DNA of 64,000 bases from Serpula lacrymans var. lacrymans S7.9. Taxonomy: Eukaryota > Basidiomycota > Agaricomycetes > Boletales > Serpulaceae. Shown one piece after another: positions 41,469 through 52,245 of this stretch. A model generated the notes under the pieces. That model did no database searches. It was not told the origin of the DNA and saw only the letters and a list, made by a program, of their open reading frames with translations. Position 1 is the stretch's first letter; each line of letters begins with the position of its first letter. The stretch lies in contig NW_006763290.1 in assembly GCF_000218685.1 (NCBI RefSeq), positions 597,540 through 661,539 on the forward strand, in the 5' to 3' direction. A program made the translations under genes and the position numbers.

Positions 41469-42352
41469 ATGTTCTCCTCTCGTGAGATAATTGTCTGCAT
41501 GGAACTCTGTACCTACATTACTCCTTACTCCTTACGAGCTCCTGCTCCCCCAGCAGTATGTCACAATAACACATTTTCAGACCTTTCCTTTTTATTTTCA
41601 TTCTCCGCTTTAACCTTTTACTATAGTTTTCTCACACTATGCCATGCGGCACTTTCCTTTTATTCAAACTCCTCTTTCTTGCGCTGCACTGCCTTTCTTC
41701 TTATTTTAGCTACAAGTCTCTCATGCAGTGGAGCTGGTCACATGGGCTGCGCCCTTTGATATCATCAGCCACTACTTTATCAACTGTATAGTACAATATG
41801 TACAAACAACCTGTAGTAGTATAAATACCTCAATAGATTCAGGAGACTCCTCAGCGAGTCCTCCTGTTGTATCCTCACAACTAACTTGTTGAAACCTAAG
41901 GGGAGATCTGTTTCTTATCTCTTTACTCTCTGACTAATCAGCGGTACATACTGTTGGTTGGTAACCCGTCGCTCTGACTGGTCAACGGCACATACTGTTG
42001 ATTGGTATTCTCTTTGCTTGTTCTAGTTGTGCACCAGAGTAACTAACTCTTGGTTGTTACACAGTATATAAGCTGTTATTCCTGTACTCTGTTGCTGTAG
42101 TTCAAATATTGAATAGATTCCCTTGCCTTTTTGCCAGCCCTTTTCTAAATCTTTTCTGATCCTTCTCCGAAGGATCTTTACTCTACTTCCCTGTCATCCT
42201 CTACTCTCCTCCGTCCATTTTTTCCGTTGAGTTAGGGACCAAGGTCTGCAGAAGGGCCTAGCGCATGAGCTAAGCCAATTCCCCATCTTATCCCCCATAC
42301 TCTGTTACTCCAACCCCCCACTCCAAAGAGGTTATGGTTCTGACACATGCAA
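41469..42352 (+). repeat. LTR-E, split by a solo LTR
   Basis: Starts TGTTCTCCTCTCGTG and resumes after the insertion at 42,062 with TATATAAGCTGTTATTCC, so the inserted LTR landed at its TATA box. The end CCACTCCAAAG precedes GGTTATGGTTCTGACA. The 3' part resembles 11,050-11,275. No coding region of this family is adjacent. Confidence 0.6.
41559..42061 (+). repeat. Solo LTR-H with perfect 5-bp target duplication
   Basis: Begins TGTCACAATAACAC and ends TTGGTTGTTACA. CAGTA precedes (41,554-41,558) and CAGTA follows (42,062-42,066). It shares its middle with LTR-F: AGTGGAGCTGGTCACATGGG, a TATAAATAC box, and the AGGAGACTCCTCAGCGAGTC hairpin. It has an extra tandem pair around 41,930-42,015 (ACATACTGTTGGTTGGTA and ACATACTGTTGATTGGTA). 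Confidence 0.88.
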
Positions 42353-42406
42353 TCATATCTCTCGGGTGCCAAGCAGAAATATTACAAAAATATTAAAAGC
42401 TCAAAC

Positions 42407-42820
42407 TGTTACAATACACAAATCTTTGGACCTTTAAATTTCATTCTATACTTTAACTTTCTTTTGTAGTTTTCACACACTGTGCCATGCGGCGCTTTCC
42501 ATTTTGTTCAAACTCCACTTTCTCACACTGTACTGCTTTTCTCTATCCTTAGCTACAAATCTCTCATGCAATAGAGCTGGTCACACAGGCTGCACCCTAT
42601 GACATCATCAGCCACTGCCTTTATCAACTGTATGGTACACATGTACAAATAGTCTGTAGTAGTATAAATACCCCAATAGATCAAGGAGACTCCTCAGCAA
42701 GTCCTCCTGTTGTTTACCCACAACAAACTCAGTCAGATCATAAGGGGTATCCACTCCCACTCACTTCACTCTTACTTGTCTGAGTTGTGCACCAGAGTAT
42801 ACAAACTCTTGGTTGTAACA
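42407..42820 (+). repeat. Solo LTR-F with perfect 5-bp target duplication
   Basis: Begins TGTTACAATACACAA and ends TTGGTTGTAACA (inverted ends). CAAAC lies on both sides (42,402-42,406 and 42,821-42,825). Contains ATGACATCATCAGCC, a TATAAATAC box and the GGAGACTCCTCAGCAAGTCC core. Internal sequence is absent, so it arose by LTR-LTR recombination. Confidence 0.9.
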
Positions 42821-43026
42821 CAAACCAGATCACCTCAAGACAAGTACCCAACTCATAAATCCCAATGCAACTGGACTCTGCAACACTGCATTGCCATGGT
42901 TTTGGAGCATGGATTTGAAAGGTGACACCTCCAAACAGACCTGGATGTCTGAATGTATGTACACTGGCCTGGTCATGGTTTCACGGTATCAAATAACTAG
43001 CATTTAGTCATAAAATACAGGGTCCA

Positions 43027-43135
43027 TTATACTATGTCATAGTAGTCCAGTATTCCCGGGCTGTGTAGCAGTCCAATACTTCTGAGCTTTGTAGTAATCC
43101 AGTGTTCCTGGGCTTTGTAGTGATACAAAATTCCC
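43027..43135. repeat. Minisatellite of about 25-bp units
   Basis: Four imperfect copies of a unit like GTAGTAATCCAGTGTTCCTG followed by GGCTTT. Only the last unit is present beside the related fragment at 8.5 kb, so the array expanded in this copy. Confidence 0.65.
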
Positions 43136-43700
43136 GGGCTTCTACTTGCTCCCGGTATCCAACCTGGTATCCAACTACAGTGTGCCTGGGTTCCACCCTT
43201 TTATTGAGTGAGCTACTACAAATAGCTACAAACTTGCAGCAGTGATGTACCCAGATCAAGACAGTTCTGCTACTATTCCATATTTATAACTGCATAACAT
43301 GATTATGTGGAGGTACTGACCATCCCGGAGTCTCCACCCCGCATATTGTATGTACATACTCCCTCATGTAAAATGCAACACATATTCTCTCACCACTGCA
43401 GGATGAAAGCCCGTGATTCAACAACTTCCCACTAAATACAGCAATAGTCCCACTATCAAACTTGGAGCAAAAACCTGCCCCGGTGAGCTCCAGAATGGCC
43501 TCATTGTAGTTTTCTACGCTTGCCAACATGTCATACCACTCTGCTTTGGAGAGACAACCCCAGTGTACTGGTGTCTCCTGATGGCTGATGATAGAAAGTG
43601 TATTAAAGACTGAGCTCCATGCCTTTAGTACTGTCACATCATCTATATGGTCCTCACCTCAAACCAGCACCTTCCAGACCAACTCATAGAGCACAGGGTG
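43136..43700 (-). pseudogene. TET/JBP-like 2-oxoglutarate/Fe(II) oxygenase fragment, copy 2
   Basis: The 117-codon minus-strand frame (43,637-43,284) and its upstream extension give VTVLKAWSSVFNTLSIISHQ, ETPVHWGCLSKAEWYDMLAS, ILELTGAGF, KFDSGTIAVFSGKLLNHG and GERICVAFYMREYVH. The order matches copy 1 and the fungal TET/JBP-type family as I know it. Here the distal His (LLNHG) and the Arg for 2-oxoglutarate are kept, but the iron motif HRD has become HWG (CGG to TGG and Asp to Gly), so it is presumably inactive. It lies head-to-head against the Harbinger transposase frame. Family assignment is by motif only. Confidence 0.6.
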
Positions 43701-43759
43701 AGCTACATGCAAGATTACACTCATAAGGGCCCTGGCCTCCACAAAGGATTGCAACCACA

Positions 43760-44616
43760 GATTCTATATGCAATCACATCTCCTAAGATTTATGGGACCT
43801 ACATCTATCTACCGGGTGAAAATGACCCTCTCCCATTGTATATTATTGACGTCCCCAAGTTCTGCCGCTTTGCTGGAGCAATTGGAGCTATTGATGGCAC
43901 ACACATCACATGTATCCCATCTGCAGCTGAGCATGATGCCTCTCAGAATTGCAAAGGTGGGCTGTCACAAAACTGCCTCACCTGTTGCAATTTTGACTTG
44001 AGGTTCACCTACATATTGAGCGGGTGGGAAGGGTCTGTACCTGATGCGGCATTATTTTATGACACTCGCTTGAATAGTCTGCGCATTCTGCAAGGTAGAT
44101 TCTACCTAGCGGATGCTGGTTTTCCATCATGCCCACAGCTGCTCATTCACTATTGTGGTGAGTGATACCACCTCCAGGAATACGCTTGAGGGGATCACCA
44201 GTAAGTGTGCCCTCATTTTGTGTAGTCTGCACTGACAGTCTTTCAGACCACAGAACTCGCAAGAATACTACAATCTGCAACACTCCTCCGCTCAAAATGT
44301 GGTTGAACAAATCTTCGGCATCCTCAAACAACATTTTCAAATACTGCTCCTTCCCCCTGAATATAGCATGGCCATCCAGGCCCATGTCCCCCCTGCTCTT
44401 TGCTTCATCCATAATTTCATACGGGTCCATGACCCGCTTGAAATCAATGGCTTTGACGACATTGATGACCCAGTTCCCGATGCTACAACCGGTACACTTG
44501 CTGCCGAACCATCCACTCTGGCCAAACATTCAGATGTGAGCACTAGGCAGGATAGAATAGCCAGGTTGATGTGGGCCAATTATCAGGACGAGTTGCGTCA
44601 TAGAGGTAATATGTAG
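43760..44616 (+). pseudogene. PIF/Harbinger transposase (HARBI1-like DDE), copy 1
   Basis: The plus-strand frame encodes the DDE nuclease of PIF/Harbinger: YIIDVPKFCRFAGAIGAIDG, THITC (first Asp), CNFDLRFTYILSGWEGSVPD, FYLADAGFPSCPQLLIHYCG (second Asp), then across a short intron RPQNSQEYYNLQHSS and NVVEQIFGILKQHFQ (Glu). Two TGA codons at about 44,168 (GE*YHL) and 44,189 (YA*GD) stand where the family has arginine. The N-terminal helix-turn-helix part is missing. It is convergent with the Myb/SANT partner gene on the right. Confidence 0.85.
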
Positions 44617-44741
44617 CTGTTTTGTTTTTTTCAAGATATGAATCAGTCAGTTTTCTTACTGCTTGGAACAAAAAAATATTGCAATTGTAAGAGTAACAGG
44701 GATAACATATAATGATAACTTTAAACAAAAAAAACCATATA

Positions 44742-46245
44742 CTAAATGTCATCTTTTATGACAGACTTAATACACGCCATACACAAGTCCTCCCATTGCA
44801 AAATGTTCAGGTAAGTATCCACTATCCCAATGTCCTGCTGAAATACATTGATAATCTTGACTAATGTAGGGATGCCGAGTTTGCTATCAAGTTCCTGCAA
44901 GCCCTGGATGGCAATGTTTTGCCAAATGTATACCAATTGTTTCATGATGTTGAAGCGAAAGCCTGCAATAAATGAGGCAGGAGTTGGAGGCACATCTGAG
45001 GGCCCAAGTTGCGTAAAAGGGGGAATGGCAGGGGCATAAGCCTGGTCAGGTCCAAACTCATACTGGATTGTGTTGGTGATGTCTTTCATTATTGGCACAA
45101 ACTGGGTGAGCGTATTATTCAACCCAGTAAGTGCATTGGCGGTCATTAGGTTTAATGTGACTCGTGCAGTTTTGGACCCACAGCCACTCACTGTAATGCT
45201 TGCATTCTTTGAGCAAGTCACAATTGACATGGCATCATCATCTTCTTTCGCATCAGGTGCACACTCTTTTTGTTTACTACTCGTGGATCCCTGCATAGTA
45301 GAAACCACCGGTGACATTGGTTGCTGAGGCATAGACATCTTGCTAACCAGCTCCAAGTCCCATTAGTGCCTGGAGATATTGATAGGTGCTTTAGTCAGGA
45401 CCGTACTCATCATGAGGATACAGTTCCTGCACATGCAAGACAATACTTATTACTAGTACATTCTCTCACCTGCTGATTAATCCTTGAAGTCATACAATAA
45501 GTTATTCTTTTTCTTATTGGATAGTTTCATCCTCAGACCACTTCTCTTTTATTCTACTTCTGGTCTGAGAGATAGACAATTAGCTATACAAACCATACAT
45601 ACTCATGTGTTGTTCTTTAGCTTTTTATTACTTGAATTACCCACTTTACTCCTTATCAGAAACCCTTGAGTCTACTATCAGTCCTCTATCTGCTATAATT
45701 TCTAGCACCTGTCAACCCCAAACTCATTGTACCTCTTATTCCCTGCAAGTGCAGTCGGAGAAGGGTATCATTTTTGTTATAGTTTAATGTTGCCTCACAA
45801 ATTCATCCACAGCATCAAAATGAGGCCAGCCTTTGTTTCAGAAATGACTCACTCCAGGGTGTTTCTAACGTATGATCAGCAATGTTAGATCTGCATAGAT
45901 GGTGTACATACTTAATATACTCATGCCAAACTGCCTCATTTGCAATGCTAATTGCTGCACTATGCTCATTATCCCAGTGAAAGCCAGATTGTTGCGATAA
46001 TGTTTTGATATTCTTGTGGATAGCTTTTAACTAAGTAAATATCATTATCAGTGGTGTAAATCGATTGTGAACAATCTGCACATGCCCTTTGCCATTTGCT
46101 GTTGCAAGCCTCCCACCCTTTGAAAGCACTTGCAGTATGCGTTTCTGCAAATTGTTTGAGTAAAGGTGCCCAGAAAGACTTCTTGAATGTTCCACCATCG
46201 GCAGCTACTACTAAGTTAGCTTTAAGTTCCTGTACGGACTCTTAC
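44742..46245 (-). pseudogene. Harbinger Myb/SANT-like partner gene, copy 1
   Basis: On the minus strand, exon-like pieces read ADGGTFKKSFWAPLLKQF, WEACNSKWQRACADC (46.2-46.1 kb), then SGFHWDNEHSAAISIANEA, VWHEYIK, KGWPHFDAVDEFVR (46.0-45.8 kb), the Myb/SANT-like DNA-binding module of fungal Harbinger partners. A 204-codon frame (45,356-44,742) gives the Ser/Thr-rich and C-terminal helical part ending VDTYLNILQWEDLCMACIK. In PIF/Harbinger elements this protein helps the transposase bind DNA and enter the nucleus. The intron between the two parts is not resolved; frames are partly broken. Confidence 0.65.
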
Positions 46246-47233
46246 TAATCAGTACATTATGCAATATAGCATTTTGGAAACACATTGTTCAAGCATGTCC
46301 ATAAATCTATAATGTAAGCGCTACAGTCTTAGATATCCTCCTGGCAACAAGACACCACCAGATTTGGAAGTTATGAGATATTTGCATATCCAACGTCAAA
46401 TAGAAAATGATGCCTAAAAAGGTGAGAGACAGGTCTTTGATGAGAAGACTCTGATCCAGCCAGGTCATCTTCAGGACAGATTTTATAGTAATTCTAGGGT
46501 CAAATATTTCATGTTAAGTCTCTCCAACAGTGTTTGTTTGCAGTAAGTTATTTCCATCACAGTCTTTTTCTTGACCTTGACATACAAATGTGATTCAAAA
46601 GCCTCAACTATGTAATGAAAAGATTCTGAAAACACATTATCAGCAGCAACTATACATTCCTATGTAGACAAATCTTTTTGCAGCTAGGCATCTTCACACT
46701 TCACCAGAAGTCCTACGAGAAGTGTAGACAACAAGTTTCTGTGGTGCTCGCAAAAGCTCATATGGCCTTGAGCAGCAAGAAGTGCCATCCTGAGGATGCG
46801 GACAAGGCAAAAATCCTTGCTGACCCAAGTCCCACCAACATCGAGCAAAGTCAGGGCACACTCAGTTCTACACCTAATAATGGTAACCTCAGCATATCAA
46901 ATTTTCAGAGTAGGATATATTGTATTAACTGTGGGCTCAAAATAGTGCTGCTATATAGAGCTATATGATAGACACTTGTTTAGGCACACTATAGCTACTA
47001 TATTCCCTATATAGCACTATAGTGGCTATGATAGCTATGAAAGACAACTAGGTTTTTCCTCATGGAGGACAAGTCCATAGCTTCCAGATCAATAGAGGAT
47101 GCCCACACTTGGGATTAAAGAGTCACATAATGAATTGGGCAGATCCATTAAGTTTACAGGCCTATTGAAAGGCTACTGTGTTGACGAGGTAACTGTTTGG
47201 AGTTGGGGTATCAGAGGTCGGAGTTTATGCTGG
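46246..47233. other. No assigned gene
   Basis: A 96-codon plus-strand frame (46,678-46,968) and TATAGCTA-type repeats near 46,950-47,045 are the only notable content. No family recognised. Confidence 0.3.
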
Positions 47234-48060
47234 TTAGGTATTCAAAGTCTCCAGAGGATAGAATGAGATGTTGTTTAGTACCCAATTAATCAACAGATTG
47301 TAGCAGGTGAGCCAATTGTATCCCAAAACTGTGGAACAGGAAAAATTCAATGAGGTGACATAAAAGTTGTTGGAGTAACTTATCTGCAAGGGAAGCAGAC
47401 AGGGACGTCCACCCACTGCCTTGGTAATGATGAAGTTTGATGTTTTATCAAATCAGCAAAATCAGATCAGAGCAGCAGTATAGGAAGAAAATTTACTAGT
47501 ACTTACAAAGCCAGTATCTATTTTAAAAAAAAAGCCATTGGAGGTAAGGGAAACATAGAGGGAATTGGCATATAGAGTAGAAACATTGAGTTGGACCTCC
47601 ATCAATGTACAGTCAGGGTTAGCACAGTCCTCAACCTGTGTACAGTGCAAAGGACTGTTGACTATATTTTTGCCTTGGTGGCATCTGGTTTGTTTTCCAG
47701 AACTGCTGCAGTGGCACAAGCTTTCACAGCACTGGAAGGAGACTATTTTGCCCAGCTGGCCCACAGAACAGACGGAGATTATTGTCAAAACAGTGTTTGC
47801 TTTCTTTTGGAGTGAGTTTACTATCCTTTCACAGCTTGCTGGATAAGTCCTGAGGTTTTGGATTAGACGTGAATATGTATAGTGGTGGGAATGGGAATGG
47901 GACAAGGAGTTGCTGCAGAACATGGGCTTGGTGGAGGACAACAAGGACTGCTTAGCAGAGGGGGACATAGTATTGGTGTATGATGAGGACTTGGGCTAGG
48001 TGCCAGTTTCTCTACTAACTTTGCTGTGCTATCCCCAGTAATGGGGGTCAATAGTTTTAG
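47234..48060 (-). pseudogene. Gypsy gag zinc knuckle and protease fragment
   Basis: Minus-strand frames show a degenerate CCHC region (NNLRLFCGPAGQ, about 47,780), a protease entry (LYVSLTSNGFFF, KIDTGFVS), and the clear Gypsy protease end [20 protein letters not shown] (47,300). The usual residues Arg and Asp in TRYNPLIDW are Cys and Asn, C-to-T and G-to-A changes. The catalytic DSG motif itself was not found; it appears deleted between SNG and IDTGFV. No RT follows. Confidence 0.75.
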
Positions 48061-48589
48061 TGAGAACCCATAACTCCACAAGGGTGTCTGGTTTTCAATG
48101 TGGCAGACTTTGTCCTTTATCCTTGATGGGAGTTCCTTGTAGAACTGATAGCGGAGTGCACCTTTGCCCCACCCTTGAATTTGGGAGGCAAGGCAGTTTT
48201 ATAATGTTAGCAAGGGAGAAACTACCAGGTCACCCATATTGGTATGCTCATGTCCTGGGAATATTTTGTTATCCATTCTACACACAGGCCTTAAAGCCAA
48301 GGATCCTTCTATTCAAGAAATAGAGATTTTGTGGGTTTGATGGTTTAGTATAGAACCCGACTACATATCTAGCTTTCAAGAAGTAGGTCTCCAAAAGATT
48401 GCTTTTGTTCTGCAAGACGGTGAACTTGCTTTTGGATTTCTGGATCCCTCTTCAGTGATTAGAGGGTGTCATCTAATGAAGGTTAAACAACACACCTACT
48501 AAGAGATAGACCCTCTACTGGCTACACATGCAAGGAGCACAACAATTGGATTGCTTTCTACGTGAACGTATAAGGTCTTCTGTTTTTTT
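48061..48589. other. No assigned gene
   Basis: Only short frames; nothing recognised before the LTR that hosts the Tc1 element. Confidence 0.35.
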
Positions 48590-48635
48590 GTTGCTGATTA
48601 TCAACTGTACAGTACAACATGTATTTAAGTATATA

Positions 48636-50182
48636 CAGTGACTCCAAAAACCCTTTCCATGTTGACTCTGGGTGTCATGTATGAAGCATACCATCAAACA
48701 GCTTGAGAATTGTACTTAGCTTTGGTGGAGTATTAAATTGTACATATTCTTGGCTATAAAATTCCCCCATAGGTAATGTGATTTGGTTCACATGCTATGG
48801 AGATATGGCTGATTTAAAACAGAAAAACCATGAAAAGGGTTTTTTCACTTTTAAACTGATGACTAGAACCTCAGTCAAAACATTGAATATTTGCCATTAT
48901 GTGTTGGTACAAACAAAGATATATATACAAATAGTATGTCTGAGCTTAAAAAAGTTCACACACTTCTGATTCTCAACCACCATCATGGTCAAATCCCTCC
49001 CTTTTAATCAAAAAAGCTTTATCCTTTTATTGCTTGATGTTGGCTACTCTGGTGAAGCTATTTCCAAGAAGACTGGTGTTAGCCCTTCTACTATATCCAA
49101 ACTTTGTGTCAAAGAGCATTCTTCCCTACCTAAAGCTATTAAAGGTTATTCTTCCAAGCTTTCCCCTACCAATATTTGACATGCCCAACATCTTATTACC
49201 TCTGGCAAAGCTGAAAATGCTATTCAAATGACCAAAGCCCTTACCAGCATCATCAACCAACCCCTCTCATCCAATACTGTTTGTCTTCATTTGAAGAAAT
49301 CTAGTATGAAGGATGTGGTAAAGTCCAAACACCCCCTTCTCTCTACTAGGTATCACAAAGCTTGTTTGGATTTTGCCTATGCTCACAAGGATTGGACTCT
49401 AGAGGACTGGAAAAGAGTAATGTGATATGTTGAGACTAAAATCAATTACCTAGGGTCAGATGGACACAAATGGGCATGGAAAAGGGCAGATAAGGGGCTT
49501 AGTGATAGACTGATAGATGGAACCCTCAAGTTTGGAGGAGGTTCCTTGATGATGTGGAGCTGTATGACTTGTAAAGCAATTGGATTTGATACCAAGATTG
49601 ATGGTAGGATAGATGGGGACCTTTACCTTCAGATTTTGAAGGATGAGCTCCAGCAAACCCTAGAGTACACCTGCAGGAAGGCCAAGGACTGGCTAGAGGA
49701 ACAAGCATTCAATGCTATAGTTTGGCCTGCACAGTCTCCTGACCTAAATTTTATTGAACATCTCAAGAAGAAGCTTGCAGGGTATAAAAACCACCCCCAA
49801 TGTGATTCATGAATTGTGGGTAAGGATTTAAGTGGAGTAGGAGAAAATACCAGTTGAGGAGTGTCAGAAATTGATTGAAAGTATGTCTAGAAGGATTTAG
49901 GCAGTGTTTAGGGAAAAAGGAGGCTATACCAAGTACTGATAACATCCAAATACCCCTTGCAATTCAAAAGTGAAAAAACCCTTTCCATGGTGTTTCTGTT
50001 TTAAATCAACCATATCTCCATAGCATGTGAACCAAATCACATGACCTATGGGGAAATTTTATAGCCAAGAGTATGTACAATTTGATACTCCACCAAAGCT
50101 AAGTACAATTCTCAAGCTGTTTGATGGTATGCTTCATGCATGACACCCAGAGTCAATAGGAAAAGGGTTTTTGGAGTCACTG
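48636..50182 (+). mobile_element. Tc1/mariner element with intact ends, inactive
   Basis: 1,547 bp bounded by TA dinucleotides. Left end CAGTGACTCCAAAAACCC and right end GGGTTTTTGGAGTCACTG are inverted, and similarity continues inward to about 48,862 and 49,965, so terminal repeats are over 200 bp. Inside is one broken transposase gene. Both ends look competent for mobilisation in trans. Confidence 0.92.
48985..49812 (+). pseudogene. Tc1 transposase, interrupted and internally deleted
   Basis: The frame begins MVKSLPFNQKSFILLLLDVG with a helix-turn-helix (ISKKTGVSPSTISKL). It has a TGA at 49,180-49,182, where NIRHAQ is expected, and another at 49,423-49,425 after RVM (Trp expected). GGGSLMMWSCM is kept. 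Then LQQTLEY is joined directly to TCRKAKDWLEEQ, removing the segment with the second catalytic Asp (FQQDNDPKH type). A further in-frame loss shortens SPDLNFIEHLKKKL. So no active enzyme can be made. Confidence 0.88.
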
Positions 50183-50343
50183 TATACCCTTGCAATAGAT
50201 GGAGACTCTTCAGCAAGTCCTCCTGTTGTATACCAACAACAAACTTGTTCCTACTACTTTGAGTCTACCAACTCAACCTTACCTTTATCACTACTTCTTA
50301 AGTATGTGTACACCAGAGTCCACAAACTTTGGGTATTGTTACA

Positions 50344-51349
50344 CTGATCCTTTGTGATATTATTATGTTGGCTTTGTTGACAGAGATTTATCCCTCCACT
50401 ATCTTGGTGGAGGTGTTGGCCATATCAGGTTGCACTTAGTGGATTACAATTTGGTGGAGAGTGCTATGGTTTTCCAGGTTCAATCTTTGGTTTCAGTGAA
50501 TACAGATTACCATTATTCTTTAAGAAATTGAGGATTTGTTAAGATTCAGTACTCCTATCTTTGAAAATTTGATATATATGATCTTCCTCTTTTGTTTTCC
50601 ATTTACTTTCTCAAACAAAATTGTCATCAGCCATTTCCTCACTCTGATGGTTCCACTGAAGAAGGTGTGACTTGTCCTACAGAACTTATACTCATTTTGA
50701 AGCATGTGATTCAGATTTTATCATGTATAAACATAATTTAATAATGATAGAGACTTAGTCTGTATCAGAGGAGTACAAAGAAGGTCTCATGGCCATCAAA
50801 TCTCAATATTGTACCCATCCTATCAGATTATACTCTGATGATTAGTTTGTTAAACCACAAAATGCCTGTTCTGTAATAAAGGTTGCTCTTGTTGAGGCCG
50901 ACTTCTCAGCAAAGCATTACAGGATAACCTCAAAAGGCTAATCCCTACAGGCCTTCATTATTTGTGCCATCTTCTAACAAATAATGATTATTATGTTCAG
51001 ATCTATGCACATTAACAGTATCCTTAAGGATAATCATAATAATGAAAATGTTATACATAAATTACCTTTTCAGATGTACTTTGTTAACACTTCAGCCAAC
51101 CTCTTTCCATAGCCTCTTAGGTTAATCAGTTTCTGTTATTTGATGTGTCTAAGAGGCCTTTATCCTGGGATTATCCCATAGGCAGGTAATCCATGCAGGA
51201 CCCCCTTGAGCTAATGTTATCTAGGAGCAATTTGAAAACCCTGGGAGTCCCAATTGGTGCCAGGGGTCCTAGCACTAATTAATTCCAAAAATCCTACACC
51301 CTATATCAATATAAAGCAGGACTATCCTGGAATAACCCAAAATCAAAGT
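50344..51349. other. Decayed DNA, possible transposon remnant
   Basis: Near 50,380-50,450 the plus strand reads DRDLSLHYLGGGVGHIRLHL. This resembles the GGGVGH segment found in fungal DNA-transposon proteins, but it is too short to assign. Nothing else recognised. Confidence 0.3.
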
Positions 51350-51955
51350 GTTTTACTTTAAGGTATGTATTGACTAATCTAATTATGTTATAGAATATCC
51401 TGTGGGAGTACTTTCAAATGTTATCCATATAGAAATAGTAGTTTTACCTGTTATTTTGAATAGCATGTGGATACTCCCAAAGAATATCCATGGTACAATA
51501 AAGAAATCCTAATGTAGTATAAGTAGTACACAGAGTAGTCTCATTGGATACTATGGGCAGCTTGCAGGTACTTCTAAAGAATATCTGGGTATAATAGGGG
51601 TATTATGGATAATTGTTAGGATACTAACAATAAATATAGTAGTCTCATTTGGTGTTCTAGACATCTCAGTGGTAATTCCCAAGGACATACAAGTATAAGG
51701 AGGATGTTCTAGATGTCTTGGCTAGTTATGGGGACCCCCAAAGGACTTCCATATAAAATAGGAACATCCTACTGGGGCATCTGAGACAGCTAGTGGGACA
51801 TAAGTAGTAATGCCATTGGATGTTGTGGATACTGTACAGGTACTCCAAAAAGATATCCAGTGTATAATAGGGACATCCTCCTAAAACATCTGGGATAACC
51901 TATTAGAACATAATTAATACCCAAAATAGTCTCATTGGCATATTGATCCTAGTAT
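51350..51955. repeat. Degenerate tandem array
   Basis: About five imperfect units of roughly 110-140 bp recur. Recurring phrases are AGTCTCATTGGATACT / AATGCCATTGGATGTT, GTACTCCAAAAAGATATCCA and ATAATAGGGACATCCTCC. It resembles the minisatellite at 2,440-2,755 in word content. Old, diverged. Confidence 0.55.
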
Positions 51956-52012
51956 CTGAATCATATTAACACTCCATATAGAAGTACCTCTTTTTATGCT
52001 TAAAATGTTTTT

Positions 52013-52245
52013 TTAATAAAACTAAGTGAAACTCAGCCACTGCCTGAGAGGCTATAGAAACGACTGAGGTATTCCTATACTAAACCCCCTACTACTTATA
52101 GTTGGAGGTGCTACTCGCTATAGTATAATGACTAGGAGTACAATTGAGCTCCTAGTAGAACAATGGTGACTCCATGGAGTGGTGGCTATGCTCCATGGAG
52201 AACAATGGCTGCTTTAGCAGAGACCGGGTTTATCTGGTTTTGTCA
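52013..52245 (-). repeat. LTR-B, 3' LTR of Copia-B copy 2
   Basis: Minus strand TGACAAAACCAGATAAACCC to AGTTTTATTA. Differs from the copy 1 LTR at about a dozen positions and has the GGAGTGGTGGCTATGCTCCA segment that copy 1 lacks. Confidence 0.88.

Larger units (their letters stand above)
48590..50343 (+). repeat. LTR-G, split by a Tc1 element
   Basis: The left part ends ATGTATTTAAGTATA at 48,635 and the right part resumes TACCCTTGCAATAGATGG after 50,182, running to GGGTATTGTTACA at 50,343. Removing the Tc1 element gives a sequence matching the uninterrupted LTR at 18,588-18,790. The LTR start is not clear. Confidence 0.7.

Noticed and set aside
47462..47968. 168-codon minus-strand frame taken as a complete new gene
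   Set aside because: Part of it matches Gypsy gag/protease in shifted frames, so it is a decayed retrotransposon rather than a new protein.
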